DNA of 64,000 nucleotides from Desulfuromonadaceae bacterium (lineage in GTDB: Bacteria; Desulfobacterota; Desulfuromonadia; Geobacterales; Pseudopelobacteraceae): NCBI GenBank assembly GCA_028687585.1, contig JAQTZV010000004.1, forward strand, positions 1 to 64,000, written 5' to 3'. The position numbers were made by a program, and so were the translations under genes. This document shows, piece by piece, positions 53,341 through 64,000 of this stretch (positions within the stretch are counted from its first letter, which is position 1; each line of letters starts with the position of its first letter). The notes below the pieces were generated by a model. It did no database searches and was not told where the DNA came from. It saw nothing but the letters and a program-made list of their open reading frames with translations.

Positions 53341-53477
53341 ACAGGGATGAAGGACCCTCTGGGGCCTAAAGGTATACAGGGGATAACGGCAATAAAAAAG
53401 ATATAACCTTTTTGAGGTCAATACCAATTCTTATGGTTTTTAATTGGTTTAATCCCCTTCATCCCTTTTATCCCTGT
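53341..53477. repeat. Inverted-repeat element with ACAGGGATGAAGG arms
   Basis: ACAGGGATGAAGG (53341-53353) and the inverted CCCCTTCATCCC plus TTATCCCTGT (53454-53477) bound about 100 bp. The left part also contains the 21-bp repeat shared with 42828. Confidence 0.7.
53352..53372. repeat. 21-bp direct repeat, copy 2
   Basis: Identical to 42828-42848; here in the gap after the PBP-fused kinase gene, inside the inverted-repeat element. Confidence 0.8.
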
Positions 53478-53542
53478 AAAAATGCCTTTTGGTTTTTGTA
53501 GTTCGTTACGCGCACAGCAAAAACAGGCTCGGAGGACGAAAC

Positions 53543-55120
53543 ATGAACGAAGAAACGACTGACAGGCACTCCGGCCGGATACTGGTGGTGGACGATACCA
53601 CCGCCAATCTCCAGCTCTTGACAAAGCTGCTGACCGGGCACGGCTATGCCGTGTATCCGGCCTCGGATGGCGGATTGGCCCTGGAGTTCGTCCGAACCAC
53701 ACTTCCGGATCTCATCCTGCTCGACATCCGGATGCCGGGGATGGACGGCTTCGAGGTCTGCCGACGGCTCAAGGAGGATGCGAGGACTCGTGCTGTTCCG
53801 GTCATCTTCATCAGCATCCTGGAAGACGAGCGCGACAAGGTACAAGGCTTTCGGGCCGGCGCCGTGGACTACATCACCAAGCCGTTCCAACCGGAGGAGA
53901 TCCTGGCTCGCATTCAAACCCACCTGCGGTTGCGGGAATTGACCGAGCGGCTGGAACAGAAGGTCGCGGAGCGAACCAAAGCGCTGGAGAGCATGAACAT
54001 GGCACTCGAAGAGGAAATACGGGAACGTCGGCGCGCCGAGGAGTCGCAGCGCCGCTTGAACCGGGAGTTGCGGGCCATAAGCAACTGTAATCAGGTGCTG
54101 GTGCGGGCCGAGGACGAACAGAGCCTGCTCGGCGAGATCTGCCGTATTGTCTGCGATGAGGCCGGCTACCGCATGGCTTTTGTGGGGTATGCCGAAAATG
54201 ACGAGGGAAAAACAATCAGACCGGTATCTTGGGCAGGGGTTGAGGATGGCTATCTCTCAACCGCAAACTTAACCTGGGGCGATACGGAGCGTGGCCGAGG
54301 CCCGAGCGGGATATCGATTCGGAACGGCACGAGTTCCTGCATACAGGACTATGCCAGTGATCCCCAAGTCGCCATCTGGCGGGAGAATGCGTTACAGAGG
54401 GGGTATCGCTCGTCCATCTCGCTCCCGCTCAAGAACGAAAAAGCTGAAGCCTTCGCCACTCTCTCCATCTATTCCTCGGAGGCAAATACCTTCACCCCGG
54501 ACGAAATCCGGCTCCTGGAGGAGCTGGCGGGCGATATCACCTTTGGTATCCAGGCCCTGCGCAACCGCAGGGCCCGCAGGGAGTCCGAGCGGAGTGTCAC
54601 GCTCCTCAGTTTCGCCCTGAACAACGTGCGCGAGTCCGCCTTTCTGATCGACGAACAGGCCCGCTTTCATTACGTGAATGAAGAGTCGTGCCGGATGCTG
54701 GGGTACAGCCGCGATGAACTGCTCACCCTCAGCGTGACCGATGTGGACCCCGATTTTTCATTGGAGCGCTGGCCCGCCCATTGGGCCGAGTTGAAAAGCC
54801 GTCATTCGCTCACCTTTGAATCACACCACAAGACACGGGACGGGCGGTTTTTCCCGGTCGAGCTCAGCGCCAACTATCTGGAGTATGACGGTCAGGGTTA
54901 TAATCTGGCGCTGGCGCGCGACATCACTGATCGCAAACGGGCCGAGGAGGAACTCCGGTTACTCAATGCAGAGCTGGAACAGCGGGTGATTCAGCGGACT
55001 GCCGAACTGGAAGCCAAGAACACGGATCTGCAAAAGATGAACAAGGTCTTTGTCGGTCGGGAGCTGAAGATGGTGGAGTTGAAGGAACGGATCAGGGAAC
55101 TGGAGGAAAAGCCGGCATGA
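53543..55120 (+). CDS. Receiver-GAF-PAS protein with coil tail (coil-tail protein 6)
   Basis: Started at the ATG at 53543 with GGAGGACGAAAC; 525 residues. Receiver at 10-130 (ILVVDDTTANLQLLTKLL; Asp in ILLDIRMPGMDGFEVC; YITKPFQ), a coiled coil, GAF-like domain (DEQSLLGEICRIVCDEAGYR; GYRSSISLPLKNE), PAS (FALNNVRESAFLIDEQARFH; GYSRDELLTLSVTDVDPD), coiled coil and tail KMNKVFVGRELKMVELKERI. It can integrate phosphorylation by a kinase with its own ligand sensing. No output domain. The likely donor kinase is the one encoded upstream. Confidence 0.88.
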   Translation: MNEETTDRHSGRILVVDDTTANLQLLTKLLTGHGYAVYPASDGGLALEFVRTTLPDLILLDIRMPGMDGFEVCRRLKEDARTRAVPVIFISILEDERDKVQGFRAGAVDYITKPFQPEEILARIQTHLRLRELTERLEQKVAERTKALESMNMALEEEIRERRRAEESQRRLNRELRAISNCNQVLVRAEDEQSLLGEICRIVCDEAGYRMAFVGYAENDEGKTIRPVSWAGVEDGYLSTANLTWGDTERGRGPSGISIRNGTSSCIQDYASDPQVAIWRENALQRGYRSSISLPLKNEKAEAFATLSIYSSEANTFTPDEIRLLEELAGDITFGIQALRNRRARRESERSVTLLSFALNNVRESAFLIDEQARFHYVNEESCRMLGYSRDELLTLSVTDVDPDFSLERWPAHWAELKSRHSLTFESHHKTRDGRFFPVELSANYLEYDGQGYNLALARDITDRKRAEEELRLLNAELEQRVIQRTAELEAKNTDLQKMNKVFVGRELKMVELKERIRELEEKPA

Positions 55121-55169
55121 TAGACATGACAGCCGTTTGACTTATGAGGCCCTTGAAAGGAGGTTCGAT

Positions 55170-55808
55170 ATGAACGACCAGAAAGAGGAAATCGGCAGGG
55201 GGTTTGCAGAAGCAATTCCGGAATGTCATCACCTGTGTCTGATCTATGACAGCGAGGAACAGCGTCGCAAAATAGTTTCCGAATATCTGGCTACCGGGCT
55301 TAAACAGGGAGAGCTGGTGCGCTATTTTACGGACACGACTTCTGCGCAAGAGCTCCGCGCCTGGATCCTGGATACCGGTATCGACCTTCCCAAGGCCGAG
55401 GAAAATGGCGCTTTCGCTATCCTCAAAGCCGAGAGCTCTTACTGCCCGAGCGGACGATTCGTGCCGCAGGAAGTGATCAAGAAAATGGTGTCCCGTTACG
55501 CTGCGGCCAGGGATGCGGGATATCATGGTTCCCGGGCCTGTGGCGAGATGAGCTGGACGCTGCGCGATATTCCCGGCGCTGAAAATTTCCTGGAGTATGA
55601 AGTTCGCATCAATATGATCACCGAGACGTTTCCCTATATCGGGATGTGCCAATATGACTCCCGTCTTTTTGACGGCGCCACGTTGTTCAACGTACTCCAG
55701 GTACATCCTTTCATGATCGCCCAGGGACAGATCGTCAGGAATCCGTTTTACCTTAAGCCGGAGGAATTCCTGGCAAAGTTGGAAGCGAGCAGAAAAAATC
55801 ATGCGTGA
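55170..55808 (+). CDS. MEDS-domain sensory protein
   Basis: Started at the ATG at 55170 with the strong RBS AAAGGAGGTTCGAT; 212 residues. The whole length matches the MEDS (DcmR-like sensory) domain: HHLCLIYDSEEQRRKIVSEYL, then GLKQGELVRYFTDTTSAQEL, SYCPSGRFVPQEVIKKM, GSRACGEMSWTLRDIPG and YEVRINMI. This domain, a RecA/ATPase-like fold, is thought to sense hydrocarbon derivatives in methylotrophs and archaea. The gene overlaps the next (GAF-coil) by 8 bp, so the two products are probably made in equal amounts and interact. Confidence 0.85.
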   Translation: MNDQKEEIGRGFAEAIPECHHLCLIYDSEEQRRKIVSEYLATGLKQGELVRYFTDTTSAQELRAWILDTGIDLPKAEENGAFAILKAESSYCPSGRFVPQEVIKKMVSRYAAARDAGYHGSRACGEMSWTLRDIPGAENFLEYEVRINMITETFPYIGMCQYDSRLFDGATLFNVLQVHPFMIAQGQIVRNPFYLKPEEFLAKLEASRKNHA

Positions 55809-56529
55809 GAAAGAGCGACAGCAAGATAATCCGAAGCAGGATTGGCAAAAGGCGGATGCCCGTATTCTGGGACAGTTACTCGTAGCGCAAAACATCTTGT
55901 TTGTCTTGCATGACGAAGCACGGATCGCGGAGTATTTTTCTCAAGCCCTCAGTAGCGTACCTGGCGTAATTTCATGTTTTGTATGCCTGGGAAATCTGAC
56001 GGCTCCGCCCCGATTTGCACAAGAAGTTTGCAGCGGTTGTACTGCTCTGCGAAAAAATGAATACGGATCGTTGCCCATGCCCGACAATTTCTCGTGCGGA
56101 TTAGCGGCAAAACAGGGGATGCGGGCAATACCGCTTCAGACAAATGAACATGCCTTCGGTTTGTTTATTTTTCAAACGGACTCGACAACAGCTTTTGAAC
56201 CATATTGGCCCTTTCTAAGCAATCTGGCTAACTATGTAGCACTTACTCTCGAAACCAGGATTCAGAAGCGCTCTCTGGAGAAGTCTCGCGATGAGCTGGA
56301 AATGAGGGTGAAGGAACGAACGGAGGAATTATGGCGGATGAACACCGAGCTCGAACAGCGGGTAAAACAGCGGACAGCCGAACTGGAAGAGAGGAATGCG
56401 GAGTTGCATAAGATGAACCGGCTCTTTGTGGGGCGGGAATTGCGGATGGTGGAGCTGAAGGAGAAGATCCGGGAGCTGGAGGGAAAATCTCTGACAACTA
56501 ACTACGCAGTGGATCCGGATGATTATTGA
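55801..56529 (+). CDS. GAF-like protein with coil tail (coil-tail protein 7)
   Basis: A 242-residue protein: N-terminal GAF-like segment (LLVAQNILFVLHDEARIAEY; later GMRAIPLQTNEHAFGLFIFQ) with a Cys pair CSGC that may hold a metal or cofactor, then a double coiled coil (DELEMRVKERTEELWRMNTE), and tail KMNRLFVGRELRMVELKEKI, followed by a 14-residue extension (SLTTNYAVDPDDY). The two ERTxEL repeats show that the linker itself has been duplicated. Overlaps both neighbours: the MEDS gene (8 bp) and the binding-protein gene (11 bp). Confidence 0.82.
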   Translation: MREKERQQDNPKQDWQKADARILGQLLVAQNILFVLHDEARIAEYFSQALSSVPGVISCFVCLGNLTAPPRFAQEVCSGCTALRKNEYGSLPMPDNFSCGLAAKQGMRAIPLQTNEHAFGLFIFQTDSTTAFEPYWPFLSNLANYVALTLETRIQKRSLEKSRDELEMRVKERTEELWRMNTELEQRVKQRTAELEERNAELHKMNRLFVGRELRMVELKEKIRELEGKSLTTNYAVDPDDY

Positions 56530-57658
56530 GATCAGGAGAGTGACATTGAAAAACAAGCCGTTCTTGACAGGGATAATAGTCGGGATCGCCGCCGCACTGC
56601 TGTACAACCTGGCGGTTGCGCAGGATTCATTCGTTGCCGAGGCGAAGCGCTACACCGCCCTCGTTTCCAGGCACAATCCTCCCTGGGACGGGCCAACCAG
56701 CGGGCCGCCCGCCCAACGGGGCAAGTCGGTCATTTATGTCTCCTCCGGCCAGGAAAACGGCGGGGCGCGCGGAGTCGGTCAGGGCGCTGCAGAGGCGGCA
56801 AAGGTCATCGGCTGGGATTTCGACCTGATTGATGGTCAAGGCACGGCGTCAGGCAGAAGGAATGCTTTGCTGCAGGCGGTCAGTCTCAAGCCGGATGGCA
56901 TCATACTCGGGACTATCGATGCCGTGGAGCAGGCGGATGTGATCAGGGAGATAGCGTCAAAGGGGATCAAGATCGTGGGGTGGCATGCCCTGGGGAAGCC
57001 GGGCCCTGACCGTGATCACTCGATCTTCACCAATCTTGCCACTGAACCGAAAGATGTCGGCAAAGCCGCCGCGATGTATGCCGTGGCAGACTCCAATGGC
57101 ACGGCGGGAGTGATCCTCTTCAGCGATTCCATCTACGCAATCGCCAACGTCAAGATAAACGCCATACTCGACGTTTTTCGCACATGCGCTGGATGCAGTG
57201 TGCTAAGTGTTGAAAATATCCATCTGAAGGATATCCCGGCAACCATGCCGCAACGTACCGCATGGCTGTTGCAGCGCTATGGCAAAAAATGGACGTATAC
57301 CATAGCGGTCAATGATCTCTGGATTGATGCCATGCCGCCTACCTTTATTGCCGCCGCAATTCCCGGCAACGGTTATCCAAGGAGCATATCCGCCGGAGAT
57401 GGCAGTGTGTCGGCGTTCGAGCGGATTCGCAAGAACCGTTACCAGTTCGGGACGGTCGCCGAACCACTCCGCCTTCATGGCTGGCAGGCCATCGATGAAC
57501 TCAACCGCGCCTTTGCCGGGCAGAAGGATAGCGGCTATTCGGCCCCGGTTCACCTGGTGACACCCGCCAATATCAAATTCGACGGCGGCCGGAACAACGA
57601 GTACGACCCGGATAACGGTTACCGGGACAGATACAGGAAAATATGGGGAGTGAAATAA
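56519..57658 (+). CDS. Sugar-type periplasmic binding protein (Peripla_BP_4, orphan)
   Basis: A 379-residue exported protein: signal/anchor (LTGIIVGIAAALLYNLAVAQ), then VIYVSSGQENGGARGVGQGA, DGIILGTIDAVEQADVIREI, IKIVGWHALGKPGP and FERIRKNRYQFGTVAEP, the pattern of sugar (ribose/LacI-like) binding proteins. No ABC permease is near; the next gene, 6 bp on, is a membrane hybrid kinase, so this is probably its periplasmic co-receptor. ATG at 56519 overlaps the previous gene; GTG or TTG at 56540-56546 behind AGGAGAG is an alternative start. Confidence 0.83.
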   Translation: MIIEIRRVTLKNKPFLTGIIVGIAAALLYNLAVAQDSFVAEAKRYTALVSRHNPPWDGPTSGPPAQRGKSVIYVSSGQENGGARGVGQGAAEAAKVIGWDFDLIDGQGTASGRRNALLQAVSLKPDGIILGTIDAVEQADVIREIASKGIKIVGWHALGKPGPDRDHSIFTNLATEPKDVGKAAAMYAVADSNGTAGVILFSDSIYAIANVKINAILDVFRTCAGCSVLSVENIHLKDIPATMPQRTAWLLQRYGKKWTYTIAVNDLWIDAMPPTFIAAAIPGNGYPRSISAGDGSVSAFERIRKNRYQFGTVAEPLRLHGWQAIDELNRAFAGQKDSGYSAPVHLVTPANIKFDGGRNNEYDPDNGYRDRYRKIWGVK

Positions 57659-57664
57659 ACTGCC

Positions 57665-60541
<2,877 letters not shown>

Positions 60542-60565
60542 ATGATTGCTCAAGAAAACCAACTA

Positions 60566-60838
60566 CTACAAACGGTCGCCAATCTCATCATAAACACGAC
60601 TGCAGTGTTTGATGGCAAACACGATTACCTCGGCACCGCGAATTGCGTACACTACGCGCCAATCACCCACCCGCAATTTCCAGTATCCGGCCAGGGTGCC
60701 GCGCAACGGCTTGCCATACAGAGTTGGTTCGCTTGTCAGGCGGGTATCAATGGCGTTTCTTATCCGTTCGCGGATAGCTTTGGCAATGTCAGAGGCATCA
60801 TCCTTAACCGATGGATGGAATATAACGGCAAAATTCAT
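60566..60838 (-). CDS. RelE/ParE-type toxin
   Basis: A 90-residue protein with the RelE superfamily pattern: AVIFHPSVKDDASDIAKAI at the start, then PTLYGKPLRGTLAGYWKLRVGDWRVVYAI and a final beta-strand VIVFAIKHCSRVYDEI. These toxins cleave mRNA on the ribosome or block gyrase. The start overlaps the stop of the antitoxin gene by one base. It lies on the strand opposite to all surrounding signalling genes, which marks the pair as a separate, probably mobile, unit. Confidence 0.87.
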   Translation of the reverse strand: MNFAVIFHPSVKDDASDIAKAIRERIRNAIDTRLTSEPTLYGKPLRGTLAGYWKLRVGDWRVVYAIRGAEVIVFAIKHCSRVYDEIGDRL

Positions 60839-61065
60839 CAGCCGAAAACCTGGTCGGCAGTCAGGGCGGCAGCGTGGTTAAATCCGGCGGCACGTTTGTC
60901 GGCAACCTTCGCCAAGGCTATGTCCTCGCGCAGTTCCAGTGATTCCAGCAAGAGATCATGTGCAACCGATGACAATGAAGCGTGATCGCGGGCGGCAATT
61001 TCGGCAATAGCTCCATACAGGGACTTTTCACAGACAACATTGATGCGCGGATTAGTTGAAGGCAT
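60838..61065 (-). CDS. Antitoxin partner of the RelE-type toxin
   Basis: A 75-residue protein upstream of and overlapping the toxin gene: PRINVVCEKSLYGAIAEIAA, then LSSVAHDLLLESLELREDI and an acid/alanine-rich tail. The N-terminal part suits a ribbon-helix-helix DNA-binding fold with autoregulation of the pair; the tail would wrap the toxin. RBS AAGGAGACC precedes the ATG. Confidence 0.8.
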   Translation of the reverse strand: MPSTNPRINVVCEKSLYGAIAEIAARDHASLSSVAHDLLLESLELREDIALAKVADKRAAGFNHAAALTADQVFG

Positions 61066-61197
61066 GATGGTCTCCTTATTTTTTTGCCAAGTGTGTCATA
61101 AGTGTGTCGCCGATAAAAAAGAAAACAGGTGGCCGAAAATATATTTTCGCGTTACCGGTGGGAAACAAGAACAAGCCTGATAAGGGAGAATATATTT

Positions 61198-61857
61198 ATG
61201 AATAACCGGGGCACCATACTAGTTGTAGATGATACAGCCGAATCACTGCGGGTACTGACCGGGATTCTTCAGCCGGAAGGATACACGGTCAGACCTGCCA
61301 ATAGCGGAATGCTTGCATTGGCATCAATTGCCGCGCAACCGCCCGACCTGATCCTTCTTGATATCCGTATGCCCGATCTTGACGGTTTCGAGGTCTGCCG
61401 CCGTCTGAAGGGCGCGGAGGCCACCCGGAACATACCGGTCATCTTCCAAAGCGCTGCCACCGACCTGGCCGACCGCCTGGAGGGTTTCCGCCTGGGCGCC
61501 GTGGATTACGTCACCAAACCGTTCCAGCGCGAGGAGCTTCTGGCGCGGGTGAGAACCCATCTGGAACTCGCTTTTTTGCGCGGAAATCTGGAGGTAGTCG
61601 TTAAGGAACGGACCGAGCAACTGGAATCTGAAATCGCAGAGCGTAAACGGGCCGAAGATGAACTGCGCGCAATGAGCGAGGAACTGGAAAAGCGTGTAGA
61701 GCAGCGCACGGTCGAACTGGCGGCCAGGAACGCCGACCTGGAGAAGATGATCAAGGTGTTTGTCGGCCGGGAGCTGAAGATGGTGGAGCTGAAGGAGCGG
61801 ATCAGAGAGCTGGAGAAACAATATCTTCGTAAGAAAACAGAAATATCCCAGGCATAA
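61198..61857 (+). CDS. Receiver protein with coil tail (coil-tail protein 8)
   Basis: Started at the ATG at 61198 behind AAGGGAGAA; 219 residues. Receiver at 5-125 (ILVVDDTAESLRVLTGIL; Asp in ILLDIRMPDLDGFEVC; YVTKPFQREEL), then coiled coil (VVKERTEQLESEIAERKRAE) and tail KMIKVFVGRELKMVELKERI, ending RKKTEISQA. Its domain plan equals that of the protein at 42949, but the receivers are quite different in sequence. Separated from the kinase at 57665 by the toxin-antitoxin pair; likely once adjacent to it. Confidence 0.88.
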   Translation: MNNRGTILVVDDTAESLRVLTGILQPEGYTVRPANSGMLALASIAAQPPDLILLDIRMPDLDGFEVCRRLKGAEATRNIPVIFQSAATDLADRLEGFRLGAVDYVTKPFQREELLARVRTHLELAFLRGNLEVVVKERTEQLESEIAERKRAEDELRAMSEELEKRVEQRTVELAARNADLEKMIKVFVGRELKMVELKERIRELEKQYLRKKTEISQA

Positions 61858-62076
61858 ATAACCCCTCTATACTTGCGCTGCGCGCACCCACCTGCCTCTC
61901 CTTTCACGCAGTTTTCCATTTTAAAAAACTTTTTTATTAGCACCATTGACAGCGTGAAATTCTGCGATAAGCTTTTTTTCTGTTCCAATAGGTACAAAGC
62001 GACCGGCTTCGCCGGGAGCATAAGCAACTGCGCACTATTTGTATTTTTACCTACTGACAACCATCCGGAGATAGCT

Positions 62077-63039
62077 ATGGCAACGTCGGAAATTTTATTG
62101 GAAACAGGCACCAACGAGCTGGAAATACTTGAGTTTTATGTTGACGAAACCAGTGCTGCCGGGGAGCAGGAGCGGGTCTATTTCGGCATGAACGTCGCGA
62201 AGGTGATGCAGGTGATCGAGAATCCGAACCTTGCCCCATGCGATTATGCGCAGCATCCGTCGTTTCTGGGAGTCATTCCGCTTCGCGAGCATATTCTGCC
62301 GATAATCGACCTGAGCGTCTGGTTGGGTATGGCTCGAACGAACAGCAATTTTGACCTGATCATCGCCACCGAGTTCAGCCAGGCGGTCAACGGTTTTCTG
62401 GTCTCCGGTGTTACAGAGATTCTCCGGGTAGGCTGGGGTCAGGTCAAACCGCCCGGCACGTTTTTGTCGAAATTTGCCAAAGCAGCCATCATCGGCACGG
62501 TCGAGCATAATAACCGCTTCATCCAACTGCTTGACATGGAGAGCATCATTTCCGATCTCGATCCAAATATGATGAAGGATGCCGGGTTCAGCGAAGTGCG
62601 TGCCAAACAGCAGTATCCGGTACTTGTCGCCGATGATTCCCAGACGATACTCGACATGGTCACCCGGAATCTGCGAGCAGCCAACTTCATGCCGATAACC
62701 GCTTCGAACGGCCAGGAAGCATGGGATCTGCTCTGTCAACTTCGAGAACGTGCCGAGAATGAGCATCTGGATATCCATGATCTGGTGCGTATCGTGATCT
62801 CCGATATCGAGATGCCGATGCTTGACGGATTCACCCTGACCAAGCGTATCAAGGAAGATCCGCTGCTGGGCACAATTCCGGTCATCCTCTATTCATCCAT
62901 CATCACCGACGAACTTCGCCACAAGGGTGAATTCGTCAAGGCTGACGATCAGGTGTCAAAGCCGGAACTGCATGAAATGGCCCGGCGGGCAATTGATCTT
63001 ATTGAAGCGGCAGCAGCGGCAGCGACGGTAACCGTATGA
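62077..63039 (+). CDS. cheV: CheV-like chemotaxis coupling protein (CheW + receiver)
   Basis: Started at the ATG at 62077 with CCGGAG upstream; 320 residues. CheW-like domain at about 10-170 (NELEILEFYVDE; YFGMNVAKVMQVIENPNLAP; LREHILPIIDLSVWLG) and receiver at about 185-305 (PVLVADDSQTILDMVTRNLR; Asp in VISDIEMPMLDGF; Lys in QVSKPEL). CheV couples chemoreceptors to CheA and tunes it by phosphorylation. It overlaps the next (Hpt) gene by 4 bp, so it probably works with it. No other che genes are in the window. Confidence 0.88.
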   Translation: MATSEILLETGTNELEILEFYVDETSAAGEQERVYFGMNVAKVMQVIENPNLAPCDYAQHPSFLGVIPLREHILPIIDLSVWLGMARTNSNFDLIIATEFSQAVNGFLVSGVTEILRVGWGQVKPPGTFLSKFAKAAIIGTVEHNNRFIQLLDMESIISDLDPNMMKDAGFSEVRAKQQYPVLVADDSQTILDMVTRNLRAANFMPITASNGQEAWDLLCQLRERAENEHLDIHDLVRIVISDIEMPMLDGFTLTKRIKEDPLLGTIPVILYSSIITDELRHKGEFVKADDQVSKPELHEMARRAIDLIEAAAAAATVTV

Positions 63040-63443
63040 AGAGAATCGACCATGAATTGCTTGCGTCATTTGCAGAGGAATCCGCTCTCCGCCTGACCAG
63101 GATAGCTGACAAACTGGAGCTTCTTGCCGGCACAAGACCGGTAGACATGGAGCTGCTGCACGCTATCTTCAGAGACACGCATTCCCTGAAAAGCGCGGCA
63201 AACCTGCTTACGCTCGGGGCGGTGGAGCAGATCGCCCATAAGCTCGAAGATATACTGGAGTCGCTCCGCATCGGGCAGGATCTGCCCGATGAACAACTCA
63301 TCGACATCCTGAGCGCCGGTTACACCCGAATTGAGCAGCTTTTGAAAAACACGCACGTGTTGCCGTTGATAGACTCGGGCAAAGAAATAGCCGCCATTGA
63401 CGCCAGGCTCCTTGCCCGCCGTATAAAAAATCAGGATGCGTGA
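63036..63443 (+). CDS. Hpt (histidine phosphotransfer) protein
   Basis: A 135-residue stand-alone Hpt domain: MKRIDHELLASFAEESALRL and the phosphorylation motif IFRDTHSLKSAANLLTL with His near residue 49, very like the CheA P1 domain. It can shuttle phosphoryl groups between the hybrid kinases' receivers and CheV or the receiver-coil proteins. ATGA overlap with cheV. It gives the locus a full phosphorelay set: kinases, receivers, Hpt. Confidence 0.88.
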   Translation: MKRIDHELLASFAEESALRLTRIADKLELLAGTRPVDMELLHAIFRDTHSLKSAANLLTLGAVEQIAHKLEDILESLRIGQDLPDEQLIDILSAGYTRIEQLLKNTHVLPLIDSGKEIAAIDARLLARRIKNQDA

Positions 63444-63497
63444 CATCAGGTAACTGCTTGGACATCGCATCAATTAAACGAATGGAGGATTGGCATT

Positions 63498-63677
63498 ATG
63501 AAACTGGAAGAGATCAAGGCAATCGCGCAACAGCACAGTATCAAGGTGGGCAAGATGAAGAAAACGGAACTGGTGCGGGCCATCCAGAGCGCCGAGGGAA
63601 ATGAACCCTGTTTTGAGGCCGGAAAATTGGCGTCCTGCGGTCAGGCCGGCTGTAGTTGGCGTGGAATCTGTTCGTAG
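63498..63677 (+). CDS. Small SAP-like / Rho-N-like protein with four cysteines
   Basis: A 59-residue protein: KLEEIKAIAQQHSIKVGKMK then KTELVRAIQSAEGNEPCF, a helix-turn-helix of SAP or Rho N-terminal type, followed by ASCGQAGCSWRGIC. The four Cys in the second half may bind a metal. RBS GGAGG lies 10-11 bases before the ATG. Similar small proteins are common in Geobacter as far as I recall. Role unknown; nucleic-acid binding is likely from the fold. Confidence 0.75.
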   Translation: MKLEEIKAIAQQHSIKVGKMKKTELVRAIQSAEGNEPCFEAGKLASCGQAGCSWRGICS

Positions 63678-63714
63678 GTAGCTGGGCGATAAATCCATAT
63701 CGAAAGGAAAGCTT

Positions 63715-64000
63715 ATGAATAAAACCTGTATGACTTCCTGGTTGATAATGTTTCTTCTGGCCCTGGCGAGCTTTGCCGACCCGGTGTTTGCGACGCATCC
63801 CGATCTTGTCGTACCGGAGAAAGTCTCTTCAACTCATAAAGCGTGTCAGGAAATCATGCGTATCGGAAAGAAGTATCAGGTCGAGGGTCTGTTCTCCAAG
63901 GAGTTCGCCCTAGGGCAATGTCAACTCGCCCGGCTGGATGTAGCGGTAGCGGTGCAGCTGTTGACCGAAAAGATGGCCGAAAAGGCTGCCAAGGAAGGCG
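63715..64000 (+). CDS. Exported protein of unknown function (3' end outside window)
   Basis: A partial frame of 95 residues starting at the ATG at 63715 (GAAAGGAAAGCTT upstream). Signal peptide WLIMFLLALASFADPVFA, then a helical region (ACQEIMRIGKKYQVEGLFSK; LARLDVAVAVQLLTEKMAEK). The arrangement recalls the N-terminal SLH-like part of some Geobacter outer-membrane channel proteins, but this cannot be decided from the fragment. Confidence 0.6.
   Translation, partial: MNKTCMTSWLIMFLLALASFADPVFATHPDLVVPEKVSSTHKACQEIMRIGKKYQVEGLFSKEFALGQCQLARLDVAVAVQLLTEKMAEKAAKEG

Overview
The window looks like a Geobacteraceae-type (Desulfuromonadales) chromosome. The indications are a tandem pair of GEMM-I riboswitches of the variant type known from Geobacter, a nitrogen-fixation accessory set (DraT, NifX-like proteins, nif-type 2[4Fe-4S] ferredoxin), a GlnK/AmtB/AmtB set behind a sigma-54 promoter, and a very high density of sensory proteins. 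This is inference from gene content; no rRNA or tRNA gene was seen.

Region 1 (1-17,700) is a surface-polysaccharide locus. On the minus strand lie a Wzy-like polymerase cut off by the end of an IS66-like element at the window edge, three glycosyltransferases, several methyltransferase-type enzymes (two class I, FkbM, DUF268), a Wzx-type flippase, a hexapeptide acetyltransferase, a decayed wlbA-type sugar dehydrogenase and a Wzz chain-length protein frameshifted at a G9 tract. On the plus strand are a membrane nucleotide-sugar 4,6-dehydratase (CapD/WbpM type), a YjbH-like outer-membrane protein and a small lipoprotein with a C10 tract.

Region 2 (18,000-26,500) has gyrA (minus), then two cyclic-dinucleotide riboswitches with overlapping terminators that lead into an envelope module: an L,D-transpeptidase lipoprotein, a Braun-type alanine-zipper lipoprotein ending in Arg-Lys, and a second L,D-transpeptidase. 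PilZ, cardiolipin synthase and Rieske genes follow on the minus strand. Two 177-bp MITE-like copies lie in this region.

Region 3 (26,680-34,520) concerns nitrogen. A sigma-54 promoter drives an outer-membrane protein, followed by glnK and two amtB genes and a sensor-less histidine kinase. The convergent nif accessory operon (nifX-like, ferredoxin, second NifX/NifB-like, draT) has its own sigma-54 promoter and a leader with a terminator hairpin, consistent with antitermination control.

Region 4 (34,745-64,000) is almost wholly signal transduction: a diguanylate cyclase fused to hemerythrin, three hybrid histidine kinases, three orphan periplasmic solute-binding proteins plus one fused to a kinase, an MEDS protein, CheV, an Hpt protein, and eight PAS/GAF/receiver proteins that lack any catalytic output but share one C-terminal coiled-coil signature (consensus FVGRELKMVELKERIRELE). 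That shared tail, with evidence of gene duplication and domain shuffling around it, is the best candidate here for an undescribed system: interchangeable sensor or receiver modules that may dock by the tail onto common kinases. A RelE-type toxin-antitoxin pair sits inside this region.
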